Shown here piece by piece: positions 23,322-32,032 of a stretch of DNA of 32,032 bases. Source of the DNA: Azolla pinnata (taxonomy: Eukaryota; Streptophyta; Polypodiopsida; Salviniales; Salviniaceae); contig JBBBWG010003092.1 in NCBI GenBank assembly GCA_037176905.1, forward strand, positions 1 through 32,032, in the 5' to 3' direction. The notes under the pieces were generated by a model. The model searched no databases and was not told where the DNA came from. It saw only the letters and a program-made list of their open reading frames with translations. A program made the position numbers and the translations under genes. Each line of letters opens with the position of its first letter. Positions within the stretch are counted from its first letter, which is position 1.

Positions 23322-26300
23322 TGTATGCATGTATGCATATATATACAGCGATAGATAGATAGATAGATAGATAGATAGACAGATAGATATGTATAGAAGG
23401 CATGTCAATTTTTACCAATGTCCTGTTCAAGACTGACGCTATGGCCAAAGCATCTCGCACTTGTTTTATCTGCAAATTTAAAGAATAACTATATAAAATA
23501 ATGCAGAAATACAATATATTCCAACAATAATCAGATATAGGATTTTCATAAAACCTAGATTATTAGATGCATACTTAGATAGAGTATACGAATGAGCCTA
23601 TCCAAGTATAAAATAAATTACATTCATATGATCCTAATTATGATTACTATGATAGGAAAAATAAATTACTTGATAATTCACGAGTTTGAAATGGTTTTCT
23701 ATAGAGTGGGGTGTACTTGTCAAGAGATCCTCCGGAATGTCAGAACGATATGATAAAAATCCACCTTCAAATTTACATGGTGAATTTCAATATCAGGTCA
23801 CATATATATTGTGTAAGTTATTAAGAGAATAATATTCTGAGAGTTTAGCTGTACTGTGCCAAGCATTTGATACCTGGTGCATCATAGTATTCTGGCTTGT
23901 CATAGAATAGCTTAGCCTCCCTTAGTCTGTGTCGTTTTCCTGGTGTTCCACCAAATTGGAAAGTGGTATGGACTGCATAAGGTTTTAGTCCTAGCTTTTC
24001 GTATAAAGCCTGGGGATAGAGAAAAACATTCTAAATGTATTTCCCCGGAAAAAGACAAATTCTGTTTACTTAAACTTTCAGAAGTATGACTGTAAGTTTA
24101 CCTGAACAAAGTATGTGTGGCCACTGCAAAAGATACTAACAGGGAGAATCCCAAGCGTTAGATTTCCATCATATGCATAGAAAAGCCTGCTGTCACCTTC
24201 CACAGAAGGACCTCTAAACATTCTCATTAAATCATTGAACCCATTTTGATCCCATATTTTCTCATCTTCTAGCAGTTGTTTTTTCCATTCTCTTGCAAAC
24301 TTTTTGGATACCTCTGAGGGGCGCCAGAGAAATATGCCAATATTATATGCACCATGAGCTGCATGAAAACAATGTACTCAGGCATGGATGATTTATCAAC
24401 CTTTTACTATTCGTGAAATAACAATACACGATGTTCCAATTTTCTGAAAGGGAAAACAACTGTTCGTGTGAGCATATCATCATAATATAAAATGGTTGTT
24501 TCCCTGTATTTCCTCAGGAGAAAATAATATCTCAACATCAACTAAATTAGACTGACTTTTTATTCTATAGCAACCTTTTTCACTCCTGCCTTTTCCTTAT
24601 TTAGTTTTCAGTAATCTTTTGTCTTTCCAAAATCTGGAAAAAATGGGGCACAAGAAGTGTGATATGACGGTAAAATAAGATCATGATCGCAAAAAATCTA
24701 CTTGACATCGTATGAAGAGCTATAGATCTCAATGACGGCAACAATCTGTGATTCCACTTCCTTACGTGAACAATACAATCACCATATGTTTACAACATCC
24801 ATCAAACGTTCAGTGTCTTGTGGATAGTAGTACCCACAAACTTGATAGTTCCCGGAAAGCTTCTTACACTATCTCTCCTTGGCTCTTCTAATATATAATA
24901 ACCCACTAATTACTTCACCATGATCCCTTGTTTCAATCTCACCCAAATGCTAATACTGAAGTCACATTTAGAAAAAGCATGCATACAATAATACTGCAAT
25001 CAGGACAAACCCTTGTCTTGATATGACGTGGTTGTCAGTCTTAGCATGCCCAAAGAATGTGAACTCTTTGTGTACCCCCGAATCATTACCTTGCACAGGT
25101 GAAAATTATCCAGAATCATGTTAGCACGGTATTTTGTACTATGTTGCATTCATTTATGGTTGGCCCAGATTTGTTAAGGCTTTTCATTTTGTGCAATCAC
25201 GTCATCCTAGTTCCATAGAGGATGTGATAGAGACTATCAGTACATCGGATTTTGATTTGATTGCACTATGGACAAATTATTGGACAGATCACATGTACAT
25301 AGGAACCTATAAAGTACCTCTTTCCCAGATCTCTAGACCGTCATCATTTACAGAGCTCGCCACTTCATCACTTGAGACTAGCACATCTGCTGCAGGAAAC
25401 CTTTCGAAGTATGGAAGTGGATTCTGTCACAAGCATAGAAATCTGTTCATAATCTGGATTTTGTCAACATTACAAATTAAAAGCATAGAAATCCGTTTTA
25501 CATTACAGAATTTTACAGCTGAATTATGAATCTATGCATCACAAATAGTCAACATTTAGTATAAAAATACTCATTATTCTACAACCACGAAATAACAAGA
25601 TAATAAGGTAGTTATCAGCAGATGAATATGCTAGATGACATGTATTATCTCTAGCTCTATCTCAGAACCAAACCAAAGATCAAAGAAGTTACCTGAAGCC
25701 ACACCATATCAGTGTCGCACATAACTAGATCATACCCCATTGATAAGAACTCGTTGACTAAAATTACTTTTTCTCTTCCCATCTTATGAAAAGTTGCAGA
25801 GCCCCATCCAACATCAATGGTTTTCATATTGCTTCCCATGTTAAACACAGGGACACCTTCTTCATACAAAGATTTCAATATATCCATATCCATAGCACCT
25901 TTGTAGACACAGAAACATGCAGATAATTAAAGGCTGGGTTTAAAAGTTAATAGCCGCCAGCATTTGAACGTAAATTCACAACAAAGTAAGCATGACATTG
26001 ACTCATTCTGCTGCAATATGGATGCTAATTACATTTTGAATTCTGTAATTCAATCACCTAAACGTAGATTCCCTCACAAAGAACTGTGTTAGTCATCAAT
26101 TTGCCAAGGCGGCATGCAATCACATTGACTCACGATGATCAGAACAAACCATTTTGAAACTCTGGTCACCAATTCTCTTACATGAAGCCACCCTTTAATA
26201 TAATTATGTTTTCATCAATTTCCTGTGGCAATAGCGTTTGCAATCTTACAGCGTTCATAGCAACACATGGACGGTAGATGATAAGAATAGACATCAAATA

Positions 26301-28475
26301 TGAATTTGCACGTGCCTAGGGCCTAAAGCCAGAGAATTAAGATAGGTATCTACAACTCGAAAGGCATTTTTCACTTGCTTATTCCTTTCAAAGGCTTCAA
26401 AGACAAAGGACGAACGTCAAACACCGCAGGAGATTACACAAGCCTCATTGAAGACCAGAAAAAGCCTTCCATGCATCTTATTTACATGCTAATTGGGAGG
26501 TTGTTATCCTTTGCTCATTAAACACGAACATGCATTGGCAGGGTTGATTTGAACTCATACATGTATAAATTCAGGATGGCCATTAAATGGCCTAGATGCT
26601 TTCAAACATGTGTAGATATTCTTTCTTATGGGGATGAGACCATTCTAATTTTTGACAATGCAATTCTCTTGATTTCTTATGGGGTAATTTTCTCCCACCC
26701 TGCTCATGATTGAACACGGTCTTGTTGCTAAACCCATAACTTGTTCCTGTGGACAAGTTTTGGATTTTCCTCTAAAAAGCGGATCGCTTGATGTGGCCTC
26801 ATTTGTCGCCATCCTTTCTCATTGAATCTACAGATAGCCGTCCAAGCTCAAGGTTTCTTTCCATCATGAACACGTGTTTGAATTCCAATATGTAAATATA
26901 GCAAACTTTCTCCTGTAAAAAGGTCTAGGACTAGTTACGATCCGTACCAACGCAGAGCAATCCATCACTTTCTAAGGATCCGAAATTTTTCCTTCAAGTC
27001 GGATCAAAAGCTTCTCAATAGTACCTACATGAAAACTACGAGAATTATGCTAGTTGAAGCATCGGCCATTTCAAGAAAACTGGCATTGGCAACAGGAAAT
27101 GTCATCTAATTGGCAGATAATAAGACAGTGCCCTCGTACAAAGATTAAGAAGTCAGTGGGGGCATACCACGAAAAATAAATGCATTGTTCTCCTTAATAG
27201 TTAAAACATAAACATACCTACGAGCAGGTTGAAGACATTCATTTCTGTCAGATGTTTGACCCAAGTCAAAACAAAATCCATGAATGCATAGTTTGAAAAG
27301 GTCACTAAAATCACGTTCTTCCTGGCTCGAGCTGCTACCATTTCCTTGGTCAGCTTGAAAAATTCCAGTGGTAGCATTTCTTTGCCAGGAGAGGGTTTCT
27401 CCCAAATTGGTTTCTGTAAAAAATACTCTTTTTCTGTCATCAGCTGCTTTTCTGCTACAGTTTCATTTCTTTGACTGTGCCCAATAACTTGAATGGAAGA
27501 AAACTTCGTTCCATTATCTACATTATGAACAAAAAGAATGACAAATTAGAACGATCTCTAGGAAGTCATGACGTGCATTAGTAGGCATTGTGCCCAGAGA
27601 CAGTTGAACGATAATAAAAACGGCTTGGAAGTTCTGGGTAAATGGAATAACGAACATTTTACTGTGCGTGTCAACATCAGGCCTTACAAACAATAGTATT
27701 TGATTCCCACGCCTCGAAACATATATCTTTGCCTCGGAAAGCAAAAAACGTAAAACTGAAAATAAATGCATCTATGCTTTATTTCGAATCATATAGCACA
27801 TCATAGATCTTGTAGATCAAGCATAGTAAAGCAAAAGGCAATTTTTGTTTGATCTATGTCCCCAGACAACAAATCAAATAATTAGATGACAGAGGTTGTG
27901 ATCATCCAAAACTGGGAAATAGAACATGACTTGTCTTTAACCGTTGATTCCACAAGGAAAACCAATTTGAAGAAAGGAAAGATCCACTCATCAATTTGAG
28001 GTTGGAAATGAACCGCATCAAATCACGACATGTTTCAGAATGCAAAATTAAGATTAGAATAGGGAAACATTCTGAATTGCGTTGTATAAAAACGTTGATA
28101 GATTCGCAATTTGCAACAATGTTCCACGATTAACTTGAAATGGATAATAACATGAATTTCAGTGTACCAAAACGCTGCAATGTTTCAACAATTACCTTCA
28201 AATGGAGAATAACATGGATAACAGTGTACCAAAATCGCACCACAAAAAATAAAAGAGATTGAGCTAGGAAGATACTTGCCCCCGAGGAGGGAGATCCACA
28301 AAGGAGAAACACAGGAAAAGCATAAATTTGAGGTTCCTGATAAGTCTGCATTGGAACCTGGGATAGAAGCGTAGAGGTCGACAATTTGAGAGTAGAGGGG
28401 AACCCCGAGGAAGTAAGAGAAGATCACGACACTGAGGAAGACGGCGACCTGAACGCCGATGAATAGGGGCTTCAT
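20963..28475 (-). CDS. XEG113: Arabinosyltransferase XEG113 homologue (GT77), thirteen exons
   Basis: Exons: 28475-28358, 27517-27218, 25898-25693, 25423-25318, 24358-24102, 24009-23874, 23764-23670, 23469-23416, 23175-23062, 22385-22287, 21503-21396, 21310-21224, 21130-20963. All are GT-AG and in phase, giving 615 aa; the Arabidopsis protein is about 640. Residues 4-25 form one membrane span, so it is a type II Golgi protein. Landmarks in order: KPIWEKP, FMDFVLTWVKHLT, VGWGSATFHKMGREKV, the DTD metal/nucleotide-sugar motif at 201-203 (MCDTDMVW), YNIGIFLWRPSE, WDQNGFNDL, FCSGHTYFVQ, HTTFQFGGTPGKRHRLREA, WCRLDRLWFGHPG, GIWCC, YWDEKPNWKP and the final DDHPPF. In Arabidopsis XEG113 adds the third arabinose to hydroxyproline glycans of extensin in the cell wall. 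Exon 1 is the least certain, as it rests on frame and a GTTCCA donor. Confidence 0.94.
23270..23395. repeat. ATAT / GTAT / GATA microsatellites in XEG113 intron 8
   Basis: A compound microsatellite, (AT)n, then (GTAT)n at about 23294-23330, then (GATA)n at about 23350-23390, fills more than half of the 240-bp intron between exons 8 and 9 (23176-23415). Confidence 0.92.
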
Positions 28476-28493
28476 CTTGATGCCCGACCTCGT

Positions 28494-28511
28494 TCAGAGG
28501 GAAGAAGCCAT
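28494..28511 (-). promoter_or_regulatory. Short upstream ORF before the XEG113 start
   Basis: ATG at 28511 opens five codons (MASSL) and stops at 28494, 18 bp before the main ATG. If the transcript includes it, ribosomes would meet this start first, which could lower or tune translation of the main frame. Whether the leader extends this far is not shown by the sequence. Confidence 0.4.
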
Positions 28512-28759
28512 GGCGATCAAGCCTGAGCAGGAAGTGTGAGAAGATGCAGCAGAAGAAGCAACAGCCGCAGCACGATACAAAAATTCCCGAGATACCCGTC
28601 GTATACATCTCCGAGAATACGCCGCCGTATATGTACAATCTACGACGCCGTATGTCATCTCACATATACGCTAAAAATACCCCTACGTACATACACCCAC
28701 ATGCATGCATGCATGCATGTATGATAATGTGGTGATCCGATGCTGTTACCTACGTAGCT
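28512..28759. other. XEG113 upstream flank
   Basis: Sequence rich in CGCCGTATATG- and TACGTA-type motifs, with a (CATG)n palindromic run at about 28702-28720. It merges into the 62-bp array on its right. No clear TATA box is seen. Confidence 0.4.
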
Positions 28760-29400
28760 GACGTACGCGTATAGTACGTATTTAAAAAGTATTAAATAAA
28801 AAATATATAAATACGAAGAATATATAGTACATATGCTACGTATTTAAAAAGTATTTAATAAAATATATCTAAATACTAAGAATGTATAGTACGTAATGCT
28901 ACGTATTTTAAACGTATTTAATAAAATATATATAAATACTAGGAATATACAGTACGTATGCTACGTATTTTAAAAGTATTTAATAAAACATATATAAATA
29001 CTGAGAATATATAGTACGTATGCTACGTATTTAAAAAGTATTTAATAAAATATACATAAATACTAAGAATATACAGTACATATGCTACGTATTTAAAAAA
29101 TACATATAAATATTTAATAAAACAATACATATAAATACTAAGAATATATAGTACGTATACTACCAATTTAAAAATTATTTATTAAAATATATAAATACGA
29201 AGAATATATAGTACGTATGCTACGTATTTTAAAAGTATTTAATAAAATATATATAAATACTACGAATATGCAATACGTATGCTACGTATTTTAAAAGTAT
29301 TTAATAAAATATATATAAATACTAAGAATATACAATACGTATGCTACGTATTTTAAAAGTATTTAATAAAAAATATATAATACTACGAATACGTATTTTA
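28760..29400. repeat. AT-rich tandem array, 62-bp unit, about ten copies
   Basis: The motif GCTACGTATTT recurs at 28835, 28898, 28960, 29022, 29084, 29219, 29281 and 29343. Spacing is 62 or 63 bp except for one disturbed stretch near 29085-29218. The unit runs GCTACGTATTTTAAAAGTAT, then TTAATAAAATATATATAAAT and ACTAAGAATATA-AGTACGTAT. It is AT-rich with palindromic TACGTA and AGTACGTAT cores. Copies are very similar, so the array is either young or homogenised. It lies 0.3-0.9 kb upstream of the XEG113 start codon. Confidence 0.95.
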
Positions 29401-31310
29401 ACATACGGGTTAAATAATTACACAAAATTACAAATGATTAAACCCGCACATTTTCCATTTCTTGGCATTAGTAAATTTGTAAATCCAGATTTTAAATTTT
29501 AAGTTTATAAAAAATGACGAGTATTCATTCACTTTCAAGACAAAAAATTGTTTTTGATATTTATAAGTTTCGACTAAGAAAAACGACATCTCCAAGACGT
29601 TAAAAATGTGGCAGAATACGTCGAAGTATTTTAAAATGCATTTTGTTTATTTACGGTGTACATTCAGAGAATTCTGAGAAATACCCTTATGTATAGCACC
29701 AGCAAAAACCCTTCTGAAGATGCCCTCTCATGTATAGATAGATAGCACCAAAAGATGCCATCCAGCAAAGCCTCTAGTTGATGCAAAGAACACCAAAACG
29801 AATGGTGTATTGCACAACAATCAGCTCCTCCTCGAGGGACTGTGTCCATTCTTCCACTCAAGCATCATGTTCCCATTCTGAATCCGTGTACATACATGTA
29901 TGTACATAGGTGATGGGCAAATAGCAGAACTTTTCCTATGTCCGATGCACCCCTGCCTTGCAAGGCTTCCCATAATCATTCATGCTCCTATGTACCACCG
30001 ATTGCTTGCTTGTTACTACTGGAACTTGCATGCTCTGGATGTTGTCTCGCATCCTTCAGTCGGAAGCTTTTCTATGAAGGTTTTGCTCATGCTTGAGTTC
30101 TCTTTCAAAAGGGCATCTCTCACTAAAACCAGTGCCCCCTTCCATGCTTAAGAGATTTTCCACTCCTAAAGCTGCCGAGAGGTATTAGTGATCGATTGTT
30201 GTGTTTCTTTGCACCAAGACGTCGAACAGTGGCTGGTAATTGCATTGTAACTACGCACATGTCTGCAACCGCAAACACCATTCAATGCGGAAGACTTTTT
30301 GAGCGCGAGATCTCTAAAGCGAGTCTTGTCAATCATCAACTCTGACGGTTACAAACAGAGGACTTACGAGGTCTGAGGGAACTAGATCACCGTACATACC
30401 TGCCACACATTTACATGTTGGACAAGATCTGTCTACTGCATCAAGGAAATATTATCTCCCATTCCACACCATGGTGCAAAGAGTCTTTGTCAACATACTA
30501 AAGCTATCTGATGATCATTTTAAGTCTATCAACATACTAAAAAGTCCATGGATCACAAGGGTTGCAAGCTAAGCATTGCATAATGTATGTCTTTCCTCAT
30601 CACAGATGATCAATTTAAGATGTAATCGCATCCATTTAGATATGAGAACCAATGTATTAACATCCGATAGGCTCCAACCGATCAGTTTTTCAAGTGTTCC
30701 ATTTCTGTATAAGACCTTAGTGCTAGCTAGCACTATTGCACATTGATAATTGACATTTGGACCTGATAATCGCTTGGCATGATCATCTGTTTTTGCTTTC
30801 TCCATCTTGAGGATATACATGTCATGGATTACAGAAGAACACGAAGTATGTCGTGGTTCGTATATTCATTTTTTTCGTAAGGCAGGTCATGGATTTGTAA
30901 GATTATATAACTATTTCGATTGAGTCATTCATGGATTTCGTGGGGTTCTCTCACCACTCTGAGTCACAGATGGTTAAAGTCTAGCGTTTAGGGTTTAGGC
31001 TTTGACATGTCTCATAGGCGCATCAACACGATTCATCCGCGGATCCGAGTCAAGATACAGGAGACTTTAGATCGGGTGAAAAGAGCTTGAATGTGAAGAA
31101 ATTGTCTCGTAGAGTTTGTGAGGAGGACGAAATCCACGTCTCCGCTTAAGACCGAACTGCCACCTTTGTTTAAACACCTTTTCACAAAAGACTCGCTACA
31201 GTAACGCATCGGTCCTCCGATTCAATCCAATTCAGTTCGCCTCAATCGAATCTAGAAGAAGGGAAGGGAACGGGGTTAATTCTTGCGACAATGTCCGATC
31301 AATCAGTCGG
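29401..31310. other. Intergenic region, no gene recognised
   Basis: AT-rich at the left, more balanced to the right. Open frames of 65-83 codons occur on both strands, but none resembles a known family. A palindromic CATACATGTATGTACAT stretch lies near 29890-29907. A TTTAGGGTTTAGG motif lies near 30986-31000. Confidence 0.45.
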
Positions 31311-31443
31311 ATTCCGCGCTTCGAGGAATCAGTTATCAACGATCGGATCAATCGCCGACGATGGATGGATGGATGGATCGATCAACCCAATTCCGTACTT
31401 CCAAAAATCGATCATCAGCGATCGGATCAATCGCTGATGACGA
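31311..31443. repeat. Imperfect tandem duplication of about 78 bp
   Basis: The segment starting TTCCGCGCTTCGAGGAATC at 31311 is repeated as TTCCGTACTTCCAAAAATC at 31390. Both continue into CGATCGGATCAATCGC-GA. A GGAT run (31362-31378) separates them. Confidence 0.75.
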
Positions 31444-31522
31444 TGATAATGATCAGATCGATCGATTGGCCGGAGTCTGGGAAGAGAAGAGAGAGAGACA
31501 CACACAAGAGAGACAAAAGAAG

Positions 31523-32032
31523 TCAAGGAGAAAGAAAGAAGAAGATGAGGAACTTGTGAAGGGAGGGGTAAAAAGCTGAAATAAGAGAAACTTGTGAACG
31601 TTTGTTTGTAAATACTTCTAGAATCTTCTTCTTCTTCTTCCTCCTCTCAGTTATATAATTCGAATTTCGAACGTTTGAAGTTCTTCCTTCTCCTCCTCTT
31701 CTGCTTCTGCTTCTGCTGCTCCAGTTCCCGCTTCTTCTTCTGCGTCTGCGTCTGCTTCTTCGCCTTCCATCGTCTTCGCCGTCATCGTCTTCGCCGTCAT
31801 CGTCTTCGCCGTCATCGGCTTGGTCGTCGTCTTCATCGTCTTCATCTTCGTCGTCTTCGTCTTCGTCGTCTTCGTCTTCGTCTTCGTCCTCGTCGTCGTC
31901 TTCGTCTTCGTCCTCGTCGTCTTCATCGTCTTCTTCCTCGTCGTCTTCGTCGTCTTCGTCGTCTTCGTCGTCTTCGTCGTCTTCGTCGTCTTCGTCGTCT
32001 TCGTCGTCTTCGTCGTCTTCGTCGTCTTCGTC
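31523..32032 (-). CDS. Possible partial gene: acidic (Asp/Glu) then Arg/Ser-rich frame, open at right edge
   Basis: One minus-strand frame is open from the right edge to a stop at 31523-31525, about 169 codons. The first 70 or so codons (32032-31823) are all GAN, so they encode only Asp and Glu. Then come DDGED repeats, an Arg-rich block (RRRSRRRRRRRS, about 31766-31731), an RS-rich segment and a Lys run, before a tail with no clear character. Variation within the GAN tract falls only at third positions. Acidic-basic chains of this kind occur in nuclear proteins, but no domain is visible and the tail looks non-coding, so splicing or no gene at all is equally possible. Confidence 0.3.
   Translation of the reverse strand, partial: DEDDEDDEDDEDDEDDEDDEDDEDDEDDEDDEEEDDEDDEDEDEDDDEDEDEDEDDEDEDDEDEDDEDDDQADDGEDDDGEDDDGEDDGRRRSRRRRRRRSGNWSSRSRSRRGGEGRTSNVRNSNYITERRKKKKKILEVFTNKRSQVSLISAFYPSLHKFLIFFFLSP
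31628..32032. repeat. Compound triplet repeat (CTT/CGT/TCG), 9-bp period at the right edge
   Basis: A pyrimidine-rich triplet tract grows more regular to the right. From about 31938 it becomes a near-perfect 9-bp repeat (GTCGTCTTC). A GCCGTCATCGTCTTC unit repeats three times at about 31770-31816. The tract continues beyond the window. Confidence 0.95.

Noticed and set aside
25134-25529. 131-codon plus-strand frame
   Set aside because: It is antisense to XEG113 exon 4 and its flanking introns; the minus strand carries the conserved protein.
28760-29400. CRISPR-like regular spacing
   Set aside because: The whole 62-bp unit repeats with no unique spacers, and the genome is a plant's; it is a satellite.
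31651-31926. 91-codon minus-strand frame of Thr/Lys/Met repeats
   Set aside because: An out-of-frame reading of the GAN triplet repeat; the Asp/Glu frame is the only one with a coding-like substitution pattern.
1-32032. A new multi-gene system or gene cluster
   Set aside because: The recognised genes belong to unrelated, well-known pathways; only the two LTP genes are related to each other.

Overview
The window is nuclear DNA of a flowering plant. It has intron-rich genes with GT-AG splice sites, AT-rich introns and intergenic DNA, many microsatellites, and plant gene families. The very GC-rich exons of the left-edge gene and of the first lipid-transfer gene suggest a monocot. I cannot name the species.

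Layout, left to right. (1) 1-220: the 3' end of a GC-rich plus-strand gene, possibly LEA_2-like. (2) 2629-6633, minus: a nine-exon phosducin-like protein 3 gene, rebuilt exon by exon to 227 aa. (3) 6640-9740: intergenic, with a decayed Ty1/copia fossil. (4) 9747-10297 and 14444-15112, minus: two type 1 non-specific lipid-transfer protein genes. Each is split by one intron two nucleotides into the second codon after the last cysteine, leaving a 10-nt last exon. Between them lie AT-rich DNA and a U6 snRNA fragment. (5) 16693-18969, minus: a complete five-exon UBC2/RAD6-type ubiquitin-conjugating enzyme (152 aa), with a 36-bp minisatellite in intron 1. (6) 20963-28475, minus: a complete thirteen-exon XEG113-type arabinosyltransferase (615 aa). 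(7) 28760-29400: a 62-bp AT-rich tandem array upstream of that gene. (8) 29400-32032: intergenic DNA ending in a long GAN-triplet tract at the right edge, which may be the acidic part of a minus-strand gene.

The genes do not form a pathway: protein folding, cuticle/lipid transfer or defence, chromatin ubiquitination, and cell-wall extensin glycosylation. The two lipid-transfer genes are the only related neighbours and probably arose by local duplication. I found no sign of a new multi-gene system. The unusual signals are repeats in or beside genes: a TTAGGG telomere-type array directly after a splice donor, minisatellites in introns, and the promoter-side satellite. All exon structures were read by eye from splice sites, frame and remembered family sequence; no alignment was run.
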